This document shows, one piece after another, positions 8,330 to 16,210 of a stretch of DNA of 64,000 bases. Made by a program: the position numbers and the translations under genes. The first letter of the stretch is position 1. Each line of letters begins with the position of its first letter. The notes beneath the pieces are model-generated. The model was not told the DNA's origin, made no database searches, and saw only the letters and a program-made list of their open reading frames with translations. This stretch comes from Haliscomenobacter sp. (GTDB lineage: Bacteria > Bacteroidota > Bacteroidia > Chitinophagales > Saprospiraceae), in contig JADJPL010000010.1 of assembly GCA_016713275.1 (NCBI GenBank), positions 124,001 through 188,000 of the forward strand, in the 5' to 3' direction.

Positions 8330-10572
8330 ATGCAAAAAATAACGCTTCGCAACGGGCTGTTGGGCTTTCTTCTCCTCGGAGGAACCGCGCTGTATACCGC
8401 TCAATTTTTTTGGGCCTGCAGCCCCGGCAACGGGTTTGCCGAGACGGCTTCCTCTGGCGGAGAATACCTTGGAGAGACTGCCTGCCGTTCCTGCCATGAG
8501 CCGGAATTCAAGGATTGGCTGGGCTCTCACCATGACCATGCGATGGAGGAGGCCACGGATTCTACCGTTTTGGGCGATTTTAACGGGGTTTCTTTTTCGA
8601 GTAAAGGAATTGTTTCGCAGTTTTTTCGGCGCGATGGGCGGTTTATGGTCCGGACGGAAGGCCCAAATGGCGGAATGGAGGATTTTGAAATCTCCTACAC
8701 CTTTGGTTTTTTCCCCCTTCAGCAGTATTTAATCCAATTTCCGGGCGGACGATACCAGTGCCTGCCCCTCGCCTGGGATTCCAGGGAAGGGAAATGGTTT
8801 GACCTGCAACCCGTGGAAAAGTTCCGGACCGACGACTGGATGCACTGGACCAAAGGCAGCATGACCTGGAACAGTATGTGTGCCGATTGCCATTCCACGA
8901 ATTTGCAGAAAAATTACGATCCTGTTGCCGATTCGTATCAAACCACCTGGTCGGTCATCGATGTAAGCTGTGAAGCATGTCATGGGCCCGGATCGGCACA
9001 TGTGGCCTATGTCAATTCAAAAGCCTATAAAAAGGGAAGGAGAGCGCCTGGAAGTTTTACCTACCTGACCGCCAATTTGGATAACCGCGCTCAAATGGAC
9101 CAATGCGCCCGCTGTCATTCCCTCCGTTCCCAGCAGTCGGCAGCCTACGACCATTCCGGGCACTTTATGGATCATTACCTGCCGGAAGTTCCAAGACCCG
9201 GATTGTACCATTCCGACGGGCAGATTTCAGAAGAGGTTTACGAATATGGGTCTTTTACCCAAAGTAAGATGTTTCAGCAAGGCGTCAAATGCACGAATTG
9301 CCATAATCCGCACTCGCTGAAACTCAGGGCAGAAGGCAATGATCTGTGCGGACAGTGCCACTCCAAAAAGACCTACGACACGCCGGCCCATCATTTCCAT
9401 ACCATAGGGTCGGAGGGAGCGGCTTGTGTCAGTTGCCACATGCCGGGCAAGGTGTATATGGGAAATGACTTTCGGAGGGATCACAGCTTAAGGGTTCCGA
9501 GGCCGGATTTAACCGCAGCCTATGGAACGCCGAATGCATGCGCCAATTGCCATGCAGACCAAACAGCACAGTGGCTTGCCGATGCGGTCGTGAAATGGTA
9601 CGGACCCAACCGGAAACCACACTATTCCGAGGCTTTTTCCGCATTGTATTATGGAGACCGGAGCGCCAGGGAACGAGTAACGCAATGGGCATCGGATTCC
9701 CTTCAGTCGGGTACGATACGGGCTTTGGCGCTTTGGTACCTGGGCAATGCCGGCGCCTCAGAAGCGGAGCGCGTGCTCGCTGATGCGTTGAAAAACAACG
9801 ATCCGCTTGTCCGGCATACGGCGCTTGGGGTAGCAGCGCCGTTTTCGAAAGCGTACCGGTTGGTCCATGTTGTTCCGTTGCTGGCAGATCCCGTTTTGGC
9901 GGTCCGGGCCCAGGCTGCGTTTGTGTTGAGTGACGTCAAGGAGGACGAGATTCCGGCAGATCAACGAAAAGCCTGGAAGGAAGCAGATAAGCACTTTGAA
10001 AGGTATTGGCGGCGCAGGCCGATTTTGCGGCTGGGTGGCTAATGAAAGCCCAGTTTCAGTTTAACAGGGGAAATTTCGCTCAAGCGGAAGAGGCGTTTAA
10101 GGCGTCTTTGGCGCGGGACCAGGATTATACGCCAGCCTCCACCGCTTTGGCCAGTTTTTATTACCAGCAAAACCGGTGGCAGGAAGCAGAAGCCTTTTTA
10201 CCTAAAGGTGATCCGCAGAGATCCCAAAGCCGCCTGGGCGTATTACGATCTGGGGCTCCTCCAAGCGGAAAACCAAAGATGCCGGCTGCAGAGGCGAATT
10301 TGGCCCAAGCAGCTGAAATAAGCGGAAATCCCCGCTATTATTACAATTGGGCTATCGCGTTACAAAACCTCGGACGGATAAAAGAAGCGGAAAAGGCTTA
10401 TTTGGAAGGGATCAAACGCAGCCCTCAAGCCGATTACCTGACCTACGCTCTGGCGGTGCTTTATTACCAGCAAGGCGACCTCAAAGCAGCCAAGCCGCTG
10501 GCCCGGCAACTCCTTCAACTGGCCCCGTCGGAGCTTCAATACCAGCAACTTGCTCAAGCCCTGGGCCTGTAG
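8330..10572 (+). CDS. Eight-heme c-type cytochrome with HEAT and TPR C-terminal region (three frameshifts)
   Basis: Reconstructed length about 745 aa. The ATG at 8330 begins an N-terminal signal/anchor segment (LLGFLLLGGTALY). Eight CXXCH heme sites are visible (CRSCH, CADCH, CEACH, CARCH, CTNCH, CGQCH, CVSCH, CANCH), spread from about residue 50 to 410, as in cytochrome c554-like multiheme proteins. Then come HEAT-like helical repeats (VRHTALGVAAPF, VRAQAAFVLSDV) and TPR units (AQAEEAFKASLARD, GRIKEAEKAYLEGI). The frame breaks near 10011, 10205 and 10285, but the TPR sequence continues across all three. The protein is predicted to be periplasmic and to carry electrons; its partner is unknown. 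The stop codon lies inside the first bases of the downstream repeat. Confidence 0.88.
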
Positions 10573-10784
10573 CCCGGATTTGCAATCCGGGACTGTTTTG
10601 CGGATTTCAAATCCGCCGAACACTGAAGACTTCCGGATTGCAAATCCGCTGAACACTTCCGGATTGCAAATCCGCCGAAGACTTCCGGATTGCAAATCCG
10701 CTGAACACTTCCGGATTGCAAATCCGCCGAACACTTCCGGATTGCAAATCCGCTGAAGACTTCCGGATTGCAAATCCGGGCTAC
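10569..10784. repeat. 26-bp tandem hairpin array between convergent genes
   Basis: The core CCGGATTGCAAATCCG starts at 10633, 10659, 10685, 10711, 10737 and 10763, exactly 26 bp apart. Cores are separated by 10-bp linkers drawn from a small set (CTGAACACTT, CCGAAGACTT, CCGAACACTT, CTGAAGACTT). Each core is an inverted repeat, CGGATT-GCA-AATCCG. The block is framed by GTAGCCCGGATTTGC on the left and its inverse GCAAATCCGGGCTAC on the right. It exactly fills the gap between the cytochrome stop codon (10570-10572) and the bshC stop codon (10786). Probably acts as a two-way transcription stop. Confidence 0.93.
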
Positions 10785-10785
10785 T

Positions 10786-12378
10786 TTAGTTATCGATCAG
10801 CACAAGCATGCCTTCTTCCAGAGGGTGCAGGTGGGCTTTGAGGGTTTCGAAAAGCTCGTCGCCATATTTTTGGTAAAGGGAAATAAAGTTGTCGTGCCGT
10901 TCCTGGAGCCCATGACCGGGGAATAATTTTTCTTTCAGATGGCGGATTTGGCCTATGGCCGTATCGTGTTTTTGTTTTTCCGCACGAAGCAGCCGGACTT
11001 CCAGATGTTCCAGAACCTTGACTTGTTTGGCTGCTTCCGCCAGGATGGTTTTTTCCAACGTAGGATCGACGTGGATGGCTTTTTGCCTGATTCCTTCAAA
11101 AAGGGCGTTTAGACTGGCGATTTCCTGCGACAAGGAGAGTTCGTGCTCGGTTTGACTGTCTACATAATGCCGGATCAGCGTATCGGCGTCCTGGAACAGT
11201 TGTTCGGCATTGATCCCCAGTTTGTCCATGCGCTGGCTGGATCCTTTGTCGATCCATAGAACTGAATTCCGGCGGATGAGCATCGGAAAGTTAATGCCGA
11301 AGTGTTCGAATTGCCGCTTTCGTTCAAGCCAGTAGGCGATTTCGCCGCCCCCTCCGATATAGGCCAGATTGGGAAGGATGAACTCCTGGTATAGAGGGCG
11401 CAGCACCACATTGGGGCTAAACCGCTCCGGGTATTGGGTCAACTCGTTTTCCAGGTCAGTGGCACTGAAATGGATCGAAGTTCCCAGAATATGATATGCT
11501 TCGCCCTCTTTGACAATTCGGGAGCGCTTCCCGTCGTGGAGATAGAACAAATTGACCTCCCGTGCGTGGGCCTGGCCGGAGAACCCGGCTGCTTCCAGTG
11601 CTTTCTGGGTTTGTTCCACCAGAACCTGGGAGGGTTGATGGAAGAGCTCTTCCCGCATGATGGGGATGAACGCTCTTTTTAACTCCCGGTGGCGCATATC
11701 CAGGACGACCAGGCCATATTTTCCGAAAAGCCGGTTCACCAGGTCCTGCGCCGCTTCTCCATAAAAGGGGTGGCTGGTATAAGCTGCTTGAATTTCGTTG
11801 TAGATCCGTAGGCCATTCTCGGAGGATTGAAGCAGTTCTCCAAGTTGAGCCAAAACGGGTTCCAGCGTATTGGTTGGAAGGAACCCGGTAGAGCCTCCAG
11901 CTTGAGTTTCCCATGTGAGGGTTTTGCCGAACAGATGGGCATGATTGATTTCCTCAAAATCATGGTCTTCCGAGCCGGAAATGAAAACTGGTATAAACCG
12001 GTAATCCGGATAAGCGTCCTGAAGCGTTTCCGCCAGGTTGATCGTCCCAAGGATCTTATAGATATAATACAACGGTCCGGTAAAAAGCGAGGGCTGGTGC
12101 GCCGTAATTACCGTGAAGGTATTCGGTTGGGCAAGGGCTTCGATATGGGCTTGTACCAGGCCGGATGGGTGAAGAGCGGCGTATTGTTCCTTCAACACGC
12201 GGACGAGCAGGTCCCGGTCGGTGGGCATGGCCGATTTATCTCTGAGCACGTCCTTGAAAGCGTCCAGAGAGGGTTTATACCGAAAGAAGGGAGTTAGCGC
12301 AGGATGCCCGGTGGCATAGGCTGTGTCGTTAAAGGCGAAGTAGGGTACGTTTGAAAAGGGGATACAATGGCTTTCCAT
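10786..12378 (-). CDS. bshC: Bacillithiol synthase, cysteine-adding enzyme
   Basis: 530 aa, full length for BshC. Adds cysteine to glucosaminyl-malate in the last step of bacillithiol synthesis, the low-molecular-weight thiol of Firmicutes and many Bacteroidota. Recognised from family blocks: VITAHQPSLFTGPLYYIYK near residue 95, FVFWISGSEDHDFEEI-like segment at about 130, VNLFYL and IVKEG in the centre, NVVLRPLYQE, then YIGGGGEIAYWLE at about 350. A C-terminal coiled-coil follows (EKTILAEAAKQVKVLEHLEVRLL). It is convergent with the cytochrome gene, separated by the 26-bp hairpin array. The other bsh genes are not in this window. Confidence 0.93.
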   Translation of the reverse strand: MESHCIPFSNVPYFAFNDTAYATGHPALTPFFRYKPSLDAFKDVLRDKSAMPTDRDLLVRVLKEQYAALHPSGLVQAHIEALAQPNTFTVITAHQPSLFTGPLYYIYKILGTINLAETLQDAYPDYRFIPVFISGSEDHDFEEINHAHLFGKTLTWETQAGGSTGFLPTNTLEPVLAQLGELLQSSENGLRIYNEIQAAYTSHPFYGEAAQDLVNRLFGKYGLVVLDMRHRELKRAFIPIMREELFHQPSQVLVEQTQKALEAAGFSGQAHAREVNLFYLHDGKRSRIVKEGEAYHILGTSIHFSATDLENELTQYPERFSPNVVLRPLYQEFILPNLAYIGGGGEIAYWLERKRQFEHFGINFPMLIRRNSVLWIDKGSSQRMDKLGINAEQLFQDADTLIRHYVDSQTEHELSLSQEIASLNALFEGIRQKAIHVDPTLEKTILAEAAKQVKVLEHLEVRLLRAEKQKHDTAIGQIRHLKEKLFPGHGLQERHDNFISLYQKYGDELFETLKAHLHPLEEGMLVLIDN

Positions 12379-12585
12379 GGGAAAAATGGCTTTAGGGCTA
12401 ATGGCTGATCGAGTTTTGGAAATGCAGACCGGAAGGTACCCCAGGGAGCAAGCGGGTTTTTATCCTGGCCGGGCCGTTTCCGTATTTCAGGAACATAAAT
12501 GCCAAAGGAGCCGGGAAAGTTTAATTTCTGGGCAAACCAGACCAATTTTTCCAGGAAAGCCGGAAGAAAAAGTCCCGTGGAGGAC

Positions 12586-13488
12586 TTATTTGCCAATAAA
12601 CAAGGAACCTAAATTGACCGTAACGGTGATATTGGGGTAATACTCCGATTTGGGCTGGAAGGTAACCCGCTTGACCCCCGGGGCGGTTTCATTGATCAGG
12701 AACTTCATTCCGCTGGGAAGTTGCAACTTGCTGTTCTGAGCGATCAGGTTGTAGTGAAAGCCGGCAAGATCGGGAGTATGCAGAAAAACCTGGGAGTTGT
12801 CGGCGTGCAAGTTCAGGGCGAGCAAACCGGAGGAAGCGAAAATATTCAAGACCCCGTATTGGGCGTTGATGTCAAACCGTCCGCTGAGATCCCGGAGCGT
12901 CATGTCGGACCTTCTGGAGGTAATCGCCACATTGCCATCGAGTTTGGTTCCGAACAACTCGCCGAAAAAGGTATTGATGTCCATCCATCCCCGGATATTC
13001 TGCATATTTATCTGGCTGAAGCGGCTGTTGACCCGGAGCCGGTTGCTCAGGTTTTCGATATCTGCCTGCCCGTAGTTGGTTTTCAAATAAACAGGGCATT
13101 CGGCAGGAACTTTGATGAGGTAAACGGCTTTTAACTTGGATTCTGGCTCGCTTTGGCCGTCCGGCACGGCGAGGTAGTTGCGCAGGTAGATCTTGTTTTT
13201 TACCCGCTGGGTGATGTATTGCAGGTATTCAAGGTCCCGGGCCGCCGTTTCTTTATCTGGATGTTTGGCGATCAGGTCGATCTGGATGCGGATGACCGGT
13301 TGGTCCCAGGTTTCGATGGAAACCTCTGCCCGGTCGCCGTCGATATTGACCTCGTACATGTCTTTGTACGCAAATTCCTTATTGATTCGTTTGGTGACTA
13401 CCTGAAGGACGACATTTTGCTGCGCGTGAGCGAAGACGGTTAACAACCCGAACCATCCAATCAGGAGTGTTTTTTGCAGATCGATCAT
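12586..13488 (-). CDS. Secreted DUF4097-like (putative adhesin) beta-helix protein
   Basis: 300 aa with a signal peptide (LLTVFAHA-QQN, about residue 22). The body is repeated short beta-strands of the DUF4097/DUF2807 type: TNYGQADIENLSNRLRV, SRFSQINMQNIRGWMD, TFFGELFGTKLDGNVAI, SRRSDMTLRDLSGRFDI, AQYGVLNIFASSG. These give a roughly 22-residue periodicity expected of a right-handed beta-helix. It is the third gene of an operon with an ECF sigma factor and a membrane anti-sigma-like protein (26-nt gap). It may be an envelope sensor or effector for that system; this is inference. Exact function unknown. Confidence 0.8.
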   Translation of the reverse strand: MIDLQKTLLIGWFGLLTVFAHAQQNVVLQVVTKRINKEFAYKDMYEVNIDGDRAEVSIETWDQPVIRIQIDLIAKHPDKETAARDLEYLQYITQRVKNKIYLRNYLAVPDGQSEPESKLKAVYLIKVPAECPVYLKTNYGQADIENLSNRLRVNSRFSQINMQNIRGWMDINTFFGELFGTKLDGNVAITSRRSDMTLRDLSGRFDINAQYGVLNIFASSGLLALNLHADNSQVFLHTPDLAGFHYNLIAQNSKLQLPSGMKFLINETAPGVKRVTFQPKSEYYPNITVTVNLGSLFIGK

Positions 13489-13514
13489 TGGATTTGTGTT
13501 AAGGCAGTCAAAAA

Positions 13515-14129
13515 TCAGAGCACCGCAGCCATTTTCCGGACGACGCCGGTTCGTTCCAATTCCGCTTTGGTCAGTTCCTGAGCCAGGTCTTTGTCAAAAC
13601 CGTATTTGTCGAGCACATCGCGGAGTTCTTCACAGGCGGCATTGAGTTCGTTGAGTTCGGCCAGGAGTTCATTGCCCTGCGCATCGTTGTATTGCTGGTG
13701 GTATTGCACAAATAAGGATTGCACCTCTTGAATCGCTTCCTCGTCCTGAGGAGGAAGCGAGGCATTGGGCCCTAGCGAACCGGTTTCGGCGGAAACCAGG
13801 TACTCCACTTTGGGTTTCCCTTGCTGTTCGTAGAGAAACATGGCCGAATACACCGCCAGTAGGAGCGTCGCAGCAGCTGCCCAGCGGTACGGCCGGATCC
13901 GGGCGTATACCTTCTTTAATACAGGCTGATGGATTTCCTGACTGATGCTTTCCCAGACGGATGGGGGAGGGGCGTACTCGGGAAGCCTTCGGGCCGCTCT
14001 TCGCAACGCGGCTTCCCGCTCGAAGAAAGCCATTTCGCTTTCTATGGCGTGCCAGGAGTTCTCCGGCGGAGCATACTCCCGAAGGTTTTGAATGGCGTGT
14101 TTTAGCGTCGACGAATTGCGTTCTATCAT
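13515..14129 (-). CDS. Membrane-anchored anti-sigma-like protein
   Basis: 204 aa. It starts one nucleotide after the sigma-factor stop codon, typical of a sigma/anti-sigma pair. There is one transmembrane helix at about residues 82-100 (WAAAATLLLAVYSAMFLY), so residues 1-80 are cytoplasmic and the rest periplasmic. The cytoplasmic part holds a duplicated motif, LREYAPPENSWHAIESEM at about 17-34 and LPEYAPPPSVWESISQEI at about 49-66. No zinc-binding ZAS motif was seen. The periplasmic part is acidic and helical (EEAIQEVQSLFVQYHQQY). The pairing strongly suggests it holds the sigma factor; not proven by motif. Confidence 0.8.
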   Translation of the reverse strand: MIERNSSTLKHAIQNLREYAPPENSWHAIESEMAFFEREAALRRAARRLPEYAPPPSVWESISQEIHQPVLKKVYARIRPYRWAAAATLLLAVYSAMFLYEQQGKPKVEYLVSAETGSLGPNASLPPQDEEAIQEVQSLFVQYHQQYNDAQGNELLAELNELNAACEELRDVLDKYGFDKDLAQELTKAELERTGVVRKMAAVL

Positions 14130-14130
14130 A

Positions 14131-14643
14131 TTACAACATCTTGCTTAATGCTTCTCTCAGCCTTTTTTTTGCATAAAAAAGCTGTGATTTGGAGGTGCCG
14201 GTCGAAATACCGAGCAAATCAGCCACTTCCTGGTGCGAATAGCCTTCGACCTCGATCAGGATAAAAACGGTCCGGTAACCCGGCGGAAGGTTATTGATGG
14301 CTTGTTCCAGGTATTCGGCTTCGATAAAATCTCCCCAATCCACGGCGTAGTCTGCAGGTATAGCATCTTCAGGGTCGAATTTCTGCTGGCGCTTGACTTT
14401 GCTGAGGGCGGTACGAAGCACAATCGTTTTTATCCATGCCCCAAGCGTCGATTCTTTGCGAAAGTTGACCAAATGCTGAAACACCTTGACAAATCCTTCC
14501 TGCAGCACGTCATTGGCGAGCTCAAAGTCGCCTGTAATTCGGTAGGCCAGGGTATACATCGCCTGGCTGTACTTTTCGTACAAGGCTTTTTGAGCGAGCC
14601 GGTCTTCCCGAAGGCAGGCCTGAATGAGTTCTGTTTCCGTCAT
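14131..14643 (-). CDS. ECF RNA polymerase sigma factor
   Basis: 170 aa. Sigma region 2 spans about residues 22-90 (YEKYSQAMYTLAYRITGDFELANDVLQEGFVKVFQHL; region 2.4 around GAWIKTIVLRTALSK). Region 4 spans about 112-165 (NNLPPGYRTVFILIEVEGYSHQEVADLLGIS), with the helix-turn-helix that reads the -33/-35 element. The frame is open far upstream to 14976, but the ATG at 14643 (MTETELIQ) is the family start; the longer version would translate the hairpin repeat. It heads an operon with the anti-sigma-like protein and the beta-helix protein, and probably autoregulates. Confidence 0.93.
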   Translation of the reverse strand: MTETELIQACLREDRLAQKALYEKYSQAMYTLAYRITGDFELANDVLQEGFVKVFQHLVNFRKESTLGAWIKTIVLRTALSKVKRQQKFDPEDAIPADYAVDWGDFIEAEYLEQAINNLPPGYRTVFILIEVEGYSHQEVADLLGISTGTSKSQLFYAKKRLREALSKML

Positions 14644-14718
14644 ACCGATCGGAGCGGGCTTTATCGTGTGGCTAAATTCAAAACAAAGAGAAGCAGGAAA
14701 AGCAAAAGGTTGTATGAT

Positions 14719-14805
14719 AGACGGTAGACGGTGGACGGTGGACGGGAGACGGTGGACGGAAAAAATCAAATCCGTCCACCGTCTCCCGTCCACCGTCTCC
14801 CGTCT
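14719..14805. repeat. GACGG/CCGTC word hairpin (long near-perfect inverted repeat)
   Basis: The left arm 14726-14760 is built of GACGG words. The right arm 14771-14805 is built of CCGTC words. The loop is 10 nt and A-rich. By hand, the 27 base pairs next to the loop are all Watson-Crick, then come one G-T, one mismatch and six more pairs. It lies 5 bp beyond the stop codon of the porin-like gene at 14810 (minus strand) and upstream of the sigma gene. It therefore probably ends transcription of the porin-like gene. Confidence 0.93.
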
Positions 14806-14809
14806 AAAT

Positions 14810-15454
14810 TTACCGCTTGTTAAAGAAGAAGGTAATCGACCCCAGCCAGCGGGAGGGGGTGTCGTCGAATTCGTATTCGTTGCCTGCGAAGCGGATATGG
14901 TCCCCAAACTTGTTGAGGTTGCCTTCGTAACGGAGATCGAAGGAGATATTCCAGATATCCAAACCGGCGCCGCCAAGCCATCCGATGGTAAGTTCCTTAA
15001 AGTTTTGGTCGTAGTCGTCGAAGTCCAGCAGGTCGGAGGTGCTGTTCAGGAACACATGGCCTTCCGGGCCAGCCTGGAGGCGAAGCGGACCAAGGCGGAA
15101 CCCGACCATCAGCGGGATGTCGAGGTAGTTATACCGTTCTTTGAAAATGTCCTTCACGATACTGGGGTCTTTGACGTCGGTTACTTCCCATTTCACGGTG
15201 TTGGAGTTGAAGTTCAATTCGGGCTGGATGATGAAATTCCCGATGTTTCCCTGGAACGCGAGGCCAAAATGGACGCCATAGTTGGCGTCTCGTAGGGCGA
15301 GTTCCAGTCGTTTGGCGCCCCCTTGGTCGAGCAAGTCCAGCTCCTGGTTGGAAATATCGGTGGTGCTTAGACCAGCTTTAAACCCTAGCCGGAGTTGCGC
15401 GCTGGCGGAGAAAGTCAAGCCCAAAAAGGCTAATAGAACCCATGCATTTTTCAT
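14810..15454 (-). CDS. Outer-membrane beta-barrel protein (PorT-family fold)
   Basis: 214 aa from the ATG at 15454, which begins a signal peptide (AFLGLTFSASA-QLRL). An in-frame ATG at 15484 adds ten non-signal residues and is less likely. The mature protein is alternating beta-strands (LRLGFKAGLSTTDI, NYGVHFGLAFQGNI, FIIQPELNFNSNTV, YNYLDIPLMVGFRL, LRLQAGPEGHVFL) ending in Phe-rich ITFFFNKR. This is typical of the eight-stranded 'porin family / outer membrane protein beta-barrel' group of Bacteroidota. Ligand or role is unknown. The long GACGG hairpin lies directly after the stop codon. Confidence 0.82.
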   Translation of the reverse strand: MKNAWVLLAFLGLTFSASAQLRLGFKAGLSTTDISNQELDLLDQGGAKRLELALRDANYGVHFGLAFQGNIGNFIIQPELNFNSNTVKWEVTDVKDPSIVKDIFKERYNYLDIPLMVGFRLGPLRLQAGPEGHVFLNSTSDLLDFDDYDQNFKELTIGWLGGAGLDIWNISFDLRYEGNLNKFGDHIRFAGNEYEFDDTPSRWLGSITFFFNKR

Positions 15455-15569
15455 GTCTTGGAATTTTAAATTGAAGGAATGCATCCATTTGATTTTGGAT
15501 AGCAGCGGAAGCGAACTCCTGCTACTATTGTCCAGATGCCTATTTCAACGGATTACCACTATTTCTTGT

Positions 15570-15577
15570 TACTTTTG
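15570..15577 (+). promoter_or_regulatory. Bacteroidota -7 box (TACTTTTG) for engB
   Basis: TACTTTTG matches TAnnTTTG, 20 bp before the engB ATG at 15598. No -33 TTG at the usual distance is clear. Confidence 0.5.
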
Positions 15578-15597
15578 TTTATGCTAAATATTTCTTA

Positions 15598-16203
15598 ATG
15601 GATATTCATGTGTCAGAGTACGAGGGCAGTTTTCCCAACCACAAGATCTGCCCGGCGGGGAATTTTCCGGAGTTTGCTTTCATTGGCCGCTCCAATGTAG
15701 GCAAATCTTCGTTGATTAATATGTTGTGCCATCGCAATGAACTGGCCCACACCTCCAAGAAGCCGGGAAAGACCCAGATGCTTAATTTTTACCGAATCAA
15801 CAGCCAATGGCGCCTGGTAGACCTTCCGGGCTATGGATACGCGATTGTTTCCAAAGCTCAGCGGAAGACCTGGGAGAAAATGATTCAGGATTATCTGGTG
15901 CTCCGGGAGCAACTGGAATGCGCTTTTGTGCTTATCGATTCCAATGTTTCTCCCCAGAAAAAAGATTTGGAATTCATCAACTGGCTTGGATCGCTCCGCA
16001 TTCCGTTTGTTTTGGTGTTCACCAAAGCCGACCGGTCAAAGCCCGAGGAAATCGCCCGCAATGTGGAGGCTTTTGGGAAAGCGATGCTGGAAACCTGGAA
16101 TGAATTGCCCAGGCAATTTATTACCTCCTCCACGGATAAGGCAGGCAGAGATGAACTCCTGGACTATATTGCATCGATTATAGCAGAAGTTTCTGCGCAT
16201 TAA
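15598..16203 (+). CDS. engB: Ribosome biogenesis GTPase YsxC/EngB
   Basis: 201 aa, the normal length. A cytosolic GTPase needed for late assembly of the 50S ribosomal subunit. G1 is GRSNVGKSS (about residue 30), the switch-I region TSKKPGKTQ supplies G2, DLPGYGYA is G3 (about 75), TKAD is G4 (about 142), and SSTDKAG is G5. Expressed from its own promoter box and followed 7 nt later by an acyltransferase gene, which probably shares the transcript. Confidence 0.95.
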   Translation: MDIHVSEYEGSFPNHKICPAGNFPEFAFIGRSNVGKSSLINMLCHRNELAHTSKKPGKTQMLNFYRINSQWRLVDLPGYGYAIVSKAQRKTWEKMIQDYLVLREQLECAFVLIDSNVSPQKKDLEFINWLGSLRIPFVLVFTKADRSKPEEIARNVEAFGKAMLETWNELPRQFITSSTDKAGRDELLDYIASIIAEVSAH

Positions 16204-16210
16204 CCGCCAT

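Noticed and set aside
10569..10784. CRISPR array
   Set aside because: The 16-bp cores are too short, the linkers are only 10 bp and repeat among themselves, and there are no cas genes.
14643..14976. Longer N-terminus for the sigma factor
   Set aside because: It would translate the GACGG hairpin and the end of the porin-like gene in antisense.
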